A stretch of 64,000 bases of DNA, taken from positions 45,719,777-45,783,776 of the forward strand of contig NC_065543.1 in the NCBI RefSeq assembly GCF_932294415.1, in the 5' to 3' direction. The translations under genes and the position numbers were made by a program. Position 1 is the stretch's first letter. Every line of letters begins with the position of its first letter. This DNA comes from Quercus robur (Eukaryota; Streptophyta; Magnoliopsida; Fagales; Fagaceae). Of this stretch, positions 1 through 11,662 are shown piece after piece. The notes under the pieces are model-generated. The model was not told where the DNA came from, did not search any database, and saw nothing but the letters and a program-made list of their open reading frames with translations.

Positions 1-3000
1 AACTGATTCTTGATCCTAAGGTTTAAACAGAAGTCTTTGAATCCTTGGCTGTCGAACTGCCTCCCATTATCTGATATGATCGTCAAGGGAATCCCGAACC
101 TGCATATTATATTCTTCCACACAAAGCTTCGTATTCTTGCTTCGGTGATCGTTGCTAGGGCCTCTGCTTCAACCCATTTTGTAAAGTAATCAATAGCAAC
201 AAGTAGAAATTTTACCTGACCTTTACCTTGGGGTAGTGGGCCAATGATGTCGATCCCCCACTGTGCAAATGGCCACGGGGAGGATATGGTTGTCAATTTC
301 TCCGCTAGTAGCCGTTGCACATTCTCGTATCATTGGCACTTGTCGCACTTCTTGACGATTTCAACAGCGTCCACCTGCATAGTTGGCCAGAAATATCCTG
401 TCCATATCACCTTATTCACCAGTGATCTGGGACCAACGTGGTTGCCACAAACTCCTCCATGGATTTCTTCCAGTATGTATCTAGCTTCTTCTTCGTCGAC
501 ACACTTCAAATAAGGCATGGAGAAGCCTCTCTTATATAAGGTGTCATTAAGGATCGTGAACCTGGCTGCCCTCTTCCTAACCTTCTTAGCTTCTTTTGTG
601 TTCTGAGGGAGGTGTCTGTCCTGGAGGAAGGACATTATGGGCGTCATCCAGCTGTTTGCGCTCTGGATGGCAAATGTCGAGACCTCTTCGATGTTGGGGT
701 GTTTCCGGATCTCCATCGTCAAATCCATGCTACTCTCCTTTTTTCTTGATGATGCTAGCTTCGAGACTTCGTCTGCCCCCATGTTCTGGCTTCTTGGGAT
801 TTGCATGAACTCCATTGTATCGAATTCTCGAGTTAAATGTTTTGTCAGCCTGAGGTACTTCTACATTCTTTCTTCCTTTGCTTCGTACTCCCCTCTAATC
901 TGCCCGATTACTAGTTTTGAATCATTCTAGATTAACAGGTTCTTAGCTCCAAGTGCCTTTCCAAGCCTCAATCCCGTCCGTATCCCTTCGTATTCAGTTT
1001 CGTTGTTGGTAGCCGGAAATTTTAGTTGGACCCCATATTTCAGCACTTCTCCATCAGGGGTGGTGATGACGACCCCTACTCCCCCCTTCCCCTGGGTTGA
1101 CGAACCATCAGTTTGTATTGTCCATTTATCTACGTCGTCGGTAATCCTGTCTTCGTCTGGAAGAATGAACTCGGCGATGAAGTCCGCCAGAGCTTGCGCC
1201 TTGATTGCCATTCTGGGATGGTACTCGATGTCAAATTGACTAAGTTCAATTGCCCACTAGACCATTCTCCCTGCTGCTTCGGGCTTGTTCATTGATTTCT
1301 TGATTGGTTGGTCCATCATTACGAGAATGGGGTTTGCCTGGAAGTATTGCCTTAGTTGCGCGAGGCTACTATCAATGCGAACGCGATCTTTTCGATCCTT
1401 GGGTACCTGGACTCAGCTCCTTAAAAGGCTTGGCTGACGTAGTAAACTGGGAGCTGCTTCGTGCCCTCTTCTCTGATCAGGGCTGCACTTACTGCCGAGG
1501 CCGACACTGCCAGGTATAGGTATAGGTTCTCCCCTTCTTTGGACGGGCTTAGGAGGGGTGGACTGCTCAGGTAACGCTTTAGTTCTTGAAACGCAGCTTC
1601 ACATTCGTCGGTCCAGGCGAAAGCCTGCTTCAAGGTCTTGAAAAAGGGCAGGCATTTGTCTGTAGGCCTGGAGATGAATTTGTTCAAAGCTGCTATCCTT
1701 CCTGTGAGTTTTTGAACTTCCTTGACGAACCTGGGTGACGTCATGTTGATGATGGCTCGCACTTTCTCTGGGTTTGCTTCTATTCCTCTTTGGGACACCA
1801 TGAATCCCAGGAATTTTCCCGAAACTACCCCAAAAACACATTTACTTGGATTCAACCTCATCTGGTGTGTTTTGAGGGTTGCAAACGTCTCCTTCAGGTC
1901 GTCCAGATATGCGAGCTCTTCTTTGCTCTTGACGAGCATATCATCCACATACACTTCCATGTTCTTGCCAATTTGTTGGCTGAACATTTTGTTCACCAAC
2001 CTCTGATACGTAGCCCCGGCATTCTTCAATCCAAAAGGCATTACCTTGTAACAGTAGAGTCCTTGACTTGTGATGAAGGCGGTCTTCTCCTAGTCTTCCT
2101 CAGCCATCTTTATTTGGTTGTACCCTGAGAAGGCGTCCATGAACGTCAGTAACTTGTGCCCGGCTGTGGAGTCCACGAGCTGGTCTATTCTTGGTAGAGG
2201 GAAGCTGTCCTTTAGGCATGCCTTGTTCAGGTCGGTGAAGTCTACACACATCCTCCATTTCCCGTTTGCTTTCTTTACCAGGACGACGTTTGCGAGCCAT
2301 ATAGGATAGTATACCTCTCGGATGAACCCTGCCGTCAGGAGTTTGGTAACTTCCTCTGCAACTGCCTGATCTCGTTTTGGGGCGAAGGTTCTTCGTCGTT
2401 GCTGGACGGGTTTCCGTTCTGGGTCCACATTCAACTTATGCTGGATGACTTCTGGAGATATGCCCGGCATGTCCTCGTGGCTCCATGCGAAGACATCTAG
2501 ATTCTCTTTAAGGAACCTTATGAGTCTTGTTCTCATCTCGGGACTTAACGTCGTTCCTATCTTGGTCGTCTTGTTCACTTCTCCTTCTACCAATTCCACA
2601 GTTTCTAAGGCCTTTATCCTGTTTTCTTCCTTTTCTTCAATCATCCATGTGTGGTTCTCCTTCGCCGCTAGGACGGCTTGATAGCATTCTCTTGCCAGGA
2701 CTTGATCCCCTTTCACTTCACCAACGCCATTATCTGTTGGGAATTTTACCTTCAAACAGTAGGTTGATGTTGACGCTTTCCACTTGTTAAGCGTGGGCCT
2801 CCCAATGATGACATTGTAGGATGAGGGACAATCTACCACCAGGAAGTCTACTTGACGGATCAACTGCACTGGGTAGGCCCCCGCCGTCATCGTCAATGTC
2901 ACTACGCCCCTGGGGTAGACCCTGTCTCCGTTGAAGCTGACGAGTGGAGAGTCAAAAGGGCGCAGTCTTTTCGGATCTAGTCTCAGCTGCTGGAAGGTTG

Positions 3001-3115
3001 GGAGGTAGATGATGTCCGCGGAGCTGCCATTGTCGACGAGGATCCTCTTGGTATTGAACCCTTCTATATTCAACATTATGACCAAGGGATCGTTGTGGGG
3101 CTGCTTCACTCCCAT
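1..3115 (-). mobile_element. pol region of the Tat-lineage element (broken)
   Basis: In minus-strand order the parts are an aspartic protease (around 3040, [12 protein letters not shown]), reverse transcriptase (about 2400-1750), a first RNase H (about 1650-1430), an archaeal-type RNase H (about 1210-930), the integrase zinc-binding region (about 520-330) and the integrase core (330-1, cut by the window). The continuous domain order and several separate open stretches show one decayed polyprotein, not independent genes. Confidence 0.9.
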
Positions 3116-3193
3116 AGCGTCTCCTTCACTGAAGGAAATGTCCGGGTATGTTCATCTGTGTTTTGACGGGGGTACAGCGTGGACATTGTTTAC

Positions 3194-4579
3194 CTACCTC
3201 TGGTATGCCTTCTTGAGTGATTTAAACGATCCTCCCGAGAGTGGCCCTCTTGTAATCGTCTGTATCTCCCCGATCACTTTGTGCGGAGGTTGGGACGGAC
3301 GATCGTTGTCCCGGGAAAAGAATTCATGCTGGCCTTTATTATCGTCCCTGAATTTACTATATTCTCCCTTCTTCACATATTTCTGTAACTTCCCCTTACG
3401 TATCAACTCCTCTATCTGCTCCTTTAAGTCTCTGCAGTCTTCCGTGTTGTAACCGTGATCTTTGTGGAACCGGCAGTACTTGTTCTTGTCGCGGACATTG
3501 GGGGATGAGTGCAATGGTCTTGGCCATTTGAGGTAATGCTCGTCCTTGATCTGCGTGAAAATTTTGTCAACAGGCATAACCAAAGGAGTAAATCTTACCA
3601 TCCGAGGACTTTTATCATCCTTCCTCCTATTCCTGTCATTGTTCCGACGGTCTGGTCGCTCTCTCTTTTGCCCCCTACGGTCGTCTTCTTTCTTTGCCTT
3701 GTGTCCTGGCTTCTCTGCATCCTTTATGGCCGTTAAGGCGTCTTCAGCATTCATGTACTTCTGCGCTTTCAGGAGCATTTCTGCCATTTTCTTTGGCGGG
3801 TTCTTTGCGAGGGAGGCCACAAGATCTCTGGACCTTAGTCCTGCTTTGAAGGTCGTCAGCTGCACCTTGTCATCGGCTTCGTCCACCTCCAGAGTCTCCC
3901 GGGTGAAGCGTTTGACATATGACCTCAAGGTTTCCTTTTCTCCTTGTCTAATGGTGAGTAGGTAGTCTGCCGGCCTCTTTGGTCGTTGCCCCCCTATGAA
4001 ATGGCGCAAGAAAGCGTTATTTAATTGCTCGAAGTTGTCTACGGACGAGGTTGGTAACTTCGTGAACCATTCTCTTGCAGCTCCTTTGAGAGTGGTAGGA
4101 AAGGAACGACACAGTATCTCGTCAGGTGGTTGTTGAAGACCTAGAGTCGTCTTAAAGGTATTAAGATGGTCCTGAGGGTCTCTGAGTCCGTTGAGCGGCT
4201 CAAGTTGAGGTAAGCGAAACTTTGATGGTACAGGGCATTCAAGTACTGCCGTGGTGAAAGGCGAGTCCGTAGCCTTTACCATTCCGTCTACGCTCCGGTC
4301 TGTCTTCTCCTTAATGGCGCTCCTCAGTTCGTCCATTTCCTTCCTCATTTCTCGAAGGAGATTTGAGTTCTGCTCGTCTGGAGTAGTTGACCTCTGAGGG
4401 GTACCTCTCCTGTGGCTATCCCCTTCTCCTTCCAGGTTGCCTTTGGACCGGTTCTCTTCCTGTTGAGCCTGCTGGAGTCGTAGCTTCATTTCCTGGTTTT
4501 GCTTGGTGAGTTCTTCGATGGTAGCTACAAGGGCCTGAACTTGCAGGGCCAAGGTTGCTGAATCTGGGTTGGATTCCAT
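3194..4579 (-). CDS. gag of the Tat-lineage element
   Basis: This 461-residue open frame starts [10 protein letters not shown] and has an N-terminal coiled-coil-like, glutamine-rich stretch (about residues 10-45). A retrotransposon gag (capsid) domain follows in the middle, around the REWFTKLP segment. Near the C-terminus is a zinc-knuckle-like segment, [14 protein letters not shown]. It packages element RNA in intact relatives. It is part of a broken element and is treated as a fossil. Confidence 0.9.
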   Translation of the reverse strand: MESNPDSATLALQVQALVATIEELTKQNQEMKLRLQQAQQEENRSKGNLEGEGDSHRRGTPQRSTTPDEQNSNLLREMRKEMDELRSAIKEKTDRSVDGMVKATDSPFTTAVLECPVPSKFRLPQLEPLNGLRDPQDHLNTFKTTLGLQQPPDEILCRSFPTTLKGAAREWFTKLPTSSVDNFEQLNNAFLRHFIGGQRPKRPADYLLTIRQGEKETLRSYVKRFTRETLEVDEADDKVQLTTFKAGLRSRDLVASLAKNPPKKMAEMLLKAQKYMNAEDALTAIKDAEKPGHKAKKEDDRRGQKRERPDRRNNDRNRRKDDKSPRMVRFTPLVMPVDKIFTQIKDEHYLKWPRPLHSSPNVRDKNKYCRFHKDHGYNTEDCRDLKEQIEELIRKGKLQKYVKKGEYSKFRDDNKGQHEFFSRDNDRPSQPPHKVIGEIQTITRGPLSGGSFKSLKKAYQR

Positions 4580-4656
4580 CTGAATGTAGAGGGTTGATGG
4601 AAACTACGTTTTCAGATATGAATCTGAGAATGTCGTTCCCACAGACGGCGCCAAAC

Positions 4657-5122
4657 TGATGAGGTGTGAATTCGTCAGTCGAAATGGGCAAATGGAACCT
4701 CCCGTTAGCACCAATGTATCCTTTAAAAAGGGGTTACCAGTGTGGTGCCTGCCACAACGCCTCCGATACTAAAGTTAGAACAGAAAAGCAATTTGCCAAA
4801 ATAGAAAAGTAATAGGTATTTTCTTAGAGTATCTGTATGTGTACCTTGTGCTGCCAATGCAAGGGCTTTATATATGTGATTTTGGTTGCTAGCCGTTGGA
4901 GTGTTAATGCCTCTCTTAGTAACGCCTCTAGCCCAATTATGGGGCTTTTATTAGGCTCCCAACGGTCTGTTTTGCTGGTTTCGTAACCGCCCAGGCTACT
5001 GGCTAGCATCATTGAATGACTTTCCTTCCCTCGTCAGTGATGGCTGATTTCCTCGTCGCTAGGGATGACCTCGTCATTAGTGTTGGCTTCGTCAAAGTAA
5101 TGCATTCTCGTCACTCCCATCA
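4657..5122 (-). repeat. 5' LTR of the Tat-lineage element
   Basis: The 466-bp segment begins TGATG and ends CATCA, so it has the 5'-TG...CA-3' ends and short inverted termini of an LTR. A TATATAAA box lies on the minus strand at 4867-4874, as expected for the element promoter. Three bases inside the element, on the minus strand from 4653, is the primer-binding site TGGCGCCGTCTGTGGGAACG. Its first 10 bases look complementary to a plant tRNA-Asp 3' end; that tRNA assignment is from memory and is tentative. Confidence 0.88.
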
Positions 5123-5691
5123 ACAACAAAACTCTTGATCAGTTGAGCCATCTAAAACCCGAGAAATGCTAAATTATATACAAAAGAGAAGTGTGCAAAT
5201 ACTGGCTTTGAAAACTAAATTAATTTTTCACAAAACTTGCATTTATTCATTTTGTGTAGTTAGGGAGAATATATAAAAGAACTCATTAAATGTGAAAAAC
5301 GTTTGCCAATAGTACATGCACGTGATTTGTCTCACTGATTGTGTACTAGTCTTCAAACGTTTTGCATAAGTTCAGTACCTTTCTTCTTCAGTACTTACTT
5401 CATTTTTGTTTGTTGCGGATAGTCAAGAATAAAAACAATCTGTAATATAGTGAGAATAGAAGGGTCATCCCTATTACGTTTAAAAAATTCGAAGAATTCA
5501 GTGTGTGTGTGTTTTCATAAAGATATGATTGGTTTATGATTCCTCGTTGGAGACCTTCTTATATCTTAAAATCTTCATCATCTCAATTAATTTTCTCATT
5601 TTTAGTCTTGTTTGGTAATAATTATACTATAGTATTGAAAAAATAGCTTTTTTTATTTTATTTTATAATTTGATTGTCACAACTCAGGGAT
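5123..5691. other. intergenic, no gene seen
   Basis: AT-rich sequence right of the retrotransposon. No open frame, domain or RNA gene was recognised. A short GT run lies near 5500. Confidence 0.6.
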
Positions 5692-6170
5692 GATTGAAAT
5701 CCTACCTGTTATAAACATTTTAAGAGGTGTCAATTAATTAAGGTACAAGACATTTAGTGAGTGCCTCACACTCTTAATATAAACATTTCATACATTGATA
5801 CATATAACATATCACTTACAAAGTGTGGATATCAAGTATCCATATCTTTTAATTGGTACTCACATTTTGTGAGTGGTGTGTATGGTGTGTGAAATAAATA
5901 TTTTCATTTTTTTTCGTTTGTTATTATTATTATTATTTTTTTGGGATATAATTTCAACATATGCCTTCTACTTTTGATGATTGGAATCCTATATGTTATG
6001 AACATTCTAGGAGGTGTTAAGCAATTGAGGTATAAGACTCTTAACGAGTGTCTCACACTCTTAATATTCACATTTCATACATATCACTTACAAAGTGTGG
6101 ACATCTAGTATCCATATCTTTTAATTGATACTCACTTTGTGACTGGTGTGTGAAATAAAAATTTTCATTT
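5692..6170. repeat. direct repeat, two diverged copies, offset about 287 bp
   Basis: Copy 1 (5692-5910) and copy 2 (5979-6170) share a series of long matches such as CACTTACAAAGTGTGGA and TCCATATCTTTTAATTG. The spacer includes an ATT run and a short piece like the 3' part of the SINE family found at 6171-6343. The copies differ at many positions, so the duplication is old. No coding potential is seen. Confidence 0.8.
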
Positions 6171-6343
6171 TTTCATTTTTTTTTTATATAATAGAATTTT
6201 AATCTATGGCTTTCGTTTATGATAATTGTGTTCTTAATCATCAGACAAAGACATCAATCGATTTTTGGTGTAAGAGGTGATTGAACCCTAGATCTCTTAT
6301 TCAACCATGAAAATTTTACCAATTGAACTAATTGGAACCCACT
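6171..6343 (-). mobile_element. tRNA-derived SINE, minus strand
   Basis: Read on the minus strand it begins with a box-A-like segment TTAGTTCAATTGGTAAAA, has a box-B-like GGGTTCAATC about 30 bases later, and ends in a poly-A (poly-T on the plus strand near 6175-6185). Relatives of the same family occur at 43320-43885 and, truncated, at 56963-57074. This copy is old and diverged. Family identity is inferred from the pol III boxes and the recurrence in this window. Confidence 0.7.
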
Positions 6344-7002
6344 TTTCGTTTGTTAATTAGATAGTTACAATAGAGGTGAGAAAATTCAGACCCTAGATAT
6401 CTAGAACATACTAAGAGATGCCAACTATTTGAGTTATAAGGATATTGTCAAATAAGATATGTTTAGAGAGAAAAATGAATTTTGCTTTAAAAAATTGGCT
6501 GTACTCAACCAAATAAAACTAATTAAACCTAAACAAACGGATACTTGGTCAAACCACTCAAACCTACTCCTAATACCAAAATCTGTACTTCTCTTGTTAA
6601 GATTTCATTTTAAGTATATCTCATTGCCAAAAAAAATGATTATATGAAACTAGCCTCGTCACGCCTGATGAGGCTTTTTTTTGGTCCAATGTCATAATTT
6701 TCCATTTATCTCAATTTTTAGATTATGTTATTAAAAAAAAAAAAATTCTTAAGTTGTCATTTAACGATGTCATCTCAATTTTATTTATTTATTTTTTCCA
6801 TTTTTGTTGTTGCTTATTAGTGCAAAATGAGCAAGATGTTTAACTCTTGGCCTGGAATGGTGTTTCAGCAAAATCTAATATAAGTATTAAAAAAGCAAAA
6901 AAACAAAAAACAAAAAAAGAAAAGAAAGTAACAAAAAAATGTACCTACCAAAAATCATTATGAACCAACCATGGAACCCTTATCTTCTTTGTGGGAGAGC
7001 AC

Positions 7003-7070
<68 letters not shown>

Positions 7071-8030
7071 GTGAGTCTTGATATAGGTTTTTTTTTTTTT
7101 TTTTTTTTAAAGTTTGGAACGTGGTCTTGAAGGAAATATACAAAGTGGACTAAGAAGTTTTTTATTTATTTATTTATTTTTTTTGGATAAGATTTTTTTG
7201 GAGATATGGATTAGTAAGAGAATATCTTATTTTGTAAGCATTTTATATGGAGTTGGAAATATATTTTTACGGGGTTGTCCCCAAGTTTTGTCCATGTTAA
7301 GTGTAGGGTCTAGAAGTATTTCTAAATTACATAAAAATCTAATTCAAAGAGGGGAATCATGTTATAGATAGTATAGATAGATTATGAATCAAATTAGAAA
7401 AAAAAAAAAAAAAAAACATTTGTATTATACAAGTTGAAAGCATTGGTAGCACCATAAGGATAATTTCTATTAAAAATATTTCTATAATTGATTTAATTTT
7501 TCATGAATTTAATCTATAAGATTTTACATACATATATATATATATATATATATAAAAGTTACTGTAAAATTAAATATTCATTATATAATGCATTTTATCC
7601 GTATATTATTAAATTCCCTTTTCACAAAAATATATATATAATAAAACTTAAAAATATTTAACATTTTGTTAAACTTTTCTAATCTTATCACACAAGCTTT
7701 TGAATGTGTATATTTTTTTCATGTTATCACTATAATAAGTGTTTTTTAATTTGATTTTTTAAATTATAAATAATGCTAATTTATCATATTTTTGGATAAA
7801 GAAACCCAACTGGGTTTGTTTTTCTTGAAACAAATATTGATTAAATTAGATATGTTCAATTTTACAAATTATCTAATACTCTTTTTATTTATTTATACTC
7901 ATTATATACTTAGTCTAAAATACATATCATAATTATAATTATACTTTTCTGTGTATTAAATATATTACTGACTAATTTATTTATTTTATAATGAAGATGA
8001 TCCTCATCTCTAAAACACTAATAAAACCAT
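6344..8030. other. intergenic, low-complexity DNA, no gene seen
   Basis: Very AT-rich with several poly-A/T tracts, TA runs (about 7530-7555) and one long GA microsatellite. Short open frames here are made of simple repeats or have no recognisable domain. Confidence 0.6.
7008..7067. repeat. GA microsatellite
   Basis: About 30 uninterrupted GA units, followed 20 bases later by a poly-T tract. No gene is next to it. Confidence 0.95.
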
Positions 8031-8801
8031 TGTAAAGATAAAGGCTCAAAATCGTATATTGGACCTTGGGCTTTGACCTAGAACGTTGATTGGTCTAAGA
8101 ACGAATAAACAGTAGCGAGGATGTCAAGTTCAGAGTCCTACAAGTAACATGCAAGTAGAGAGGTCGAGAAAGGTGGTTCGAGGAGGATTATCTCCTCAGA
8201 TGAATGAAGCACAGATCAAAAGCCTATTCTACCACTCAAAGTGATTCTACAGGAAACGTACTGGAAGAATGGGAGTTAGGAAATATTTAGGGAAAAGCTG
8301 CTACTGCCGCATTAAATGCCCTACAGCTAACTTTCTGGCCGCATTTATGTGGAGAAGACCCCTGAATAGTGTTGTCTTAGCTACCGCAACTCACAGAATG
8401 CCTAAAGGGGTGTTTGATGGGACAAACACTCGAGTAGCAGCTTGGATGATCGACAAGTGTAGGATCATGATCATCCGAAAGGAACTATATAATGTAAGAG
8501 ATCCTCCATAGATAGGGGATTGAAAAATAAGACGAGAAATATTGTAGCAATCAAGAACCAACCCTGTAATCGAACTTGAAAGGAATATATAAGAACTGAT
8601 CTTCCGGATTGCGCCGATGACGATTTTCTCTAATTCAATTTAACTTGTTTCTTTGTTCTGGTTAATTGGGCCTACTTTATTCACGATCCAACTCATTCTA
8701 ACTCAGTCCTCCAATCCACTTTCTAAAAATTTATTATTTTGGGTTTTTTGGGTCTAGGTCCATCCATCGTTTAGACTAGGGACTCAAATAAGGTCTTTAC
8801 A
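8031..8801 (+). mobile_element. solo LTR, family A copy 1
   Basis: The 771-bp segment begins TGTAAAGA and ends TCTTTACA. It is flanked by the identical 5-bp target duplication ACCAT at 8026-8030 and 8802-8806. An internal TATATAA at 8486-8492 could be the LTR promoter. No internal element sequence, primer site or polypurine tract adjoins it, so it is a lone LTR left by recombination. A second copy of this family is at 18871-19671. The two have diverged strongly, so both insertions look old. The parent superfamily cannot be told from the LTR alone. Confidence 0.9.
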
Positions 8802-9557
8802 ACCATTATTCTACGTAGAGAGAGAGAGAGATATATATATATATATAATTTAAATTAAAAAAAAAAAAACACAAAGAGAGCTATGGAAAACTAATAATTG
8901 GGGGAAAAAAATAAAAATACTCAACTTAAAAGTTATTAAACAAGGGACTGTATTTGTTTATTATTATTATTATTATTTTATTTTTTCATTAAAAAAAGTA
9001 AGTAGTAAGTAGGGACTGTATTACTGTATTGACTATTGAGTTGAATAAACTTGAAAGAACCCATCATGGAGAACCATGATCAAATTGCAAAGTAGATTTG
9101 CACAAAAGGTCAGTTGACTCAAATCCACTAAAAAAACAAAAAAATAAGCACTGATTTATTAGCATGCGAACGAGTAATAACAACTAGAAAAACAAAATCA
9201 CCCACTTAAAGTCCTAAAAAAAATTGTATTTTCCAGGTTTCTCCTTATGCCAAAGCATCTAATATATAATTAATTACTCAGAAAAAATAAATATTTGGAC
9301 TTATTATAACAAAGAATCAATTAGCAACCCAAGCAGAGTATCTAGTATTATTATTATTATTATTATTATTTTAATTTTGGCATCTAGTACTTTCAAATAC
9401 ATTACTCTCAGCCTGTCAGCCAAAAAAAATACTGACCATTACAGGAAGTCATAAATTTTTTATTTTTATTTTTATTTTTATTTCTATAAATATGATAAAA
9501 TTTTAATCTATAAGTATAGAATAATTAATTTTATCGTCAATAAAAAATATTAATTAA
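8802..9557. other. intergenic, simple repeats, no gene seen
   Basis: GA/TA runs at 8818-8848, ATT runs at about 8960-8975 and 9347-9370, and other AT-rich DNA. Nothing coding was recognised. Confidence 0.6.
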
Positions 9558-10778
9558 TCTATATATATATATATAACCGAAACCTTTGCTGGCACCACAA
9601 TTTTCCACGTCAGCACAATATTTAAAAAATAAAAAATAAATAAAAATTATAACTCCTCAAAACCCTAACAATCTTACCCCTCTCTCAAGTTAAGAAATAT
9701 AAAGTCACGGTTTCTGCAAACTCTCTCTCTCTCCAGACGTAGGAAACCCTAAAGCATTCAAGATCTACAAAACCCTAGCAACCTTACCCCTCTCTCAAGT
9801 TAAGAAATATAAAGTCATGGTTTCTGCAAACTCTCTCTCTCTCCAAACGTAGTAAGCCCTAAAGCATTCAAGATCTGCAATACACGGTATAGATTTTAGC
9901 TTATAAAGTTCAGCTTTTGTAAGGTTAGTTTTGTTTATATATTAATTAATACATAGTACTTTGTTCACCATTGAATACTCATCTATATATATATAAAACC
10001 GAAACCTTTGCTGGCACCACAATTTTCCACCAAAATTCTAACTGCGCTATCATAAAATATTATTATTAGTATGAATTTTATGGAGTTGCGGTGTTCAAGA
10101 ATTAAACCAAAATTCTTTTAAATTATCTATAATATTTTGTCCTCTGAAAATTTTATTATTTTGATTTTATTATATTGTGTTTCTTAAGCTATAAAGAGAT
10201 TTTCTTTGGTTTCTGCAAACTCTCTCTCTCTCCAGATGTAGGAAGCCCTAAACGCACGGTATAGCATTCAAAATCTACAACTTACGGTATAGATTTTAGC
10301 TTATAAAGTTTAGCTTTTATAAGGTTAGTTTGTTTATATATTTAGTCCTTACGTTTAGGTTTAGGTTTAGGTTTTAAGAGATTTATATATTACTACTATG
10401 TGGCTAAATTTCCCGTGACATCGGTTTTATGTTTTTAACCAAATACATCAGGAAAGCAAGAGAAGGCGCATAAATATTTAGTCCTTACGTTTAGGTTTAG
10501 GTTTAGGTTTAGGTTTTAAGAGATATATATATTACTACTATGTGGCTGAATTTCCCGTGACATCAGTTTTATGTTTTTTTTTTTAAAATTTGTTTTATGT
10601 AAGGTTAGTTTGTTTACATCAGTTCTTTATCTCAAAGATAAGTCTTTTATTTCTACCGCAAGAACTATTTAGGTATGTATCCCTTGCAAGCACACATTAA
10701 CTTAAATTGTCTTTTAATATATGCATGTTTTATTATTTTTTAATAGTTTTCCCGTGCATCGCACGGGTTAGCGACTAG
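9558..10778 (+). mobile_element. non-autonomous Helitron with two 5' termini
   Basis: The 3' end is diagnostic. The hairpin CCCGTGC-ATC-GCACGGG at 10751-10767 is followed by TTAGCGA and the terminal CTAG (10775-10778), with host T next. The 5' end begins TC at 9558 after host A, followed by TA repeats and ACCGAAACCTTTGCTGGCAC. The same 5' terminus occurs again at 9982, so the unit is either a Helitron with a duplicated head or two overlapping copies sharing one 3' end. A pyrimidine-rich leader-like block with AAACCCTA teloboxes (9660, 9744, 9770) recurs at about 9707, 9814 and 10206. A second block is duplicated at about 10340 and 10475. There is no Rep/helicase coding sequence, so it would have needed an autonomous partner. 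Confidence 0.88.
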
Positions 10779-11662
10779 TTTTTTATATAAGCGAAACTTG
10801 AGCAATATATAATATAATTGGAGGAGAAGATTTTACTATAATTGACCAACTTGAACCACAAAATGGTAAAGTTCTAATAATAAAAGGAAAACGATAAAAA
10901 AAAGGTTTGTACGTGGCAGGCAATAATAATAGACCTGGCAACATCACATGATTCACATCACTCTTTACAATTACATATTTTGGTACAAAGAAAGTTGGGT
11001 TGGAGGTTTTGGACCCAACTGAAATCCGAATAATGCACTCAGGGGCCACCCTTTCCTTGATTCCCTCTCTCACCCCGATCCATTCGTCCCTCCACTCCTA
11101 TTTATTAACTTATTATTTATAACCATTTTCTATATAAAATTAAGGCTAAAATACTGCTAATCTAGGAAGAATGGACATATACACAAGTACAAGTGTTATT
11201 TCTAAAAAATTATAATATGAAATGGCCGTTATGGCTCATGTTTGACATAGGTACGATATTGATACGAACGAGTACAACACCCTAAATGAAGTGTTCGATT
11301 ATTAATACTTTTGAGATTTGGGTTAATGCGAGCATGTCCAAAATTGTTTAAAACTGATCGATATGGTTCCTAAATCCAACTTAGACTCTCATAATAATTA
11401 AGAACCAAGTTAATCAGTAGATTGTTTTTATGATCACACCCAGTTGAAAAAAAGACCAACTCAAATTGCCCTCTAGCCATTTTTCATTTAAAAAAAAAAA
11501 AAACCCTCTATCAATCCCGTGCCACATAAAACTAAACAACCCAACCCAGGGCCTATATATATTATAAACTTTTTGCATTTCTGTGACCACAAATTTTATT
11601 CTTAAAAACCCAGTTTTTCATTTCCACATCAACATTTTTTGTTCTCTGAAATCTTATTTGTG
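10779..11662 (+). promoter_or_regulatory. DXR upstream region and 5' leader
   Basis: Lies between the Helitron end and the DXR start codon. A TATA-like CTATATATATTATAAA is at about 11553-11568, so transcription probably begins near 11590-11600 and leaves a leader of about 65 bases. The start-codon context is TTGTGATGGC. Transposon-derived DNA ends only 0.9 kb upstream, so the Helitron could carry distal promoter elements; that is inference. Confidence 0.55.

Larger units (their letters stand above)
1..5122 (-). mobile_element. Ty3/gypsy LTR retrotransposon, Tat lineage (fossil, 5' half, runs off the window)
   Basis: Read on the minus strand the order is LTR, primer-binding site, gag, then a pol region with protease, reverse transcriptase, RNase H, a second archaeal-type RNase H, and the zinc-binding and core parts of integrase. 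The window edge cuts the integrase. The second RNase H and the gag style are typical of plant Tat elements. The pol region is broken, with about four breaks; gag is still one long open frame. Five bases next to the LTR (5123-5127, ACAAC) should be one copy of the target duplication. The other LTR is outside the window, so age cannot be estimated. Confidence 0.93.

Noticed and set aside
7114-7371. 85-codon open frame after the GA repeat
   Set aside because: Its composition follows T-rich low-complexity DNA, and no domain or neighbour supports it.
10350-10516. Telomere-like repeats (GTTTAGGTTTAGG)
   Set aside because: The unit is TTTAGG, not the plant telomeric TTTAGGG. There are only a few copies, and they lie in a block duplicated inside the Helitron.
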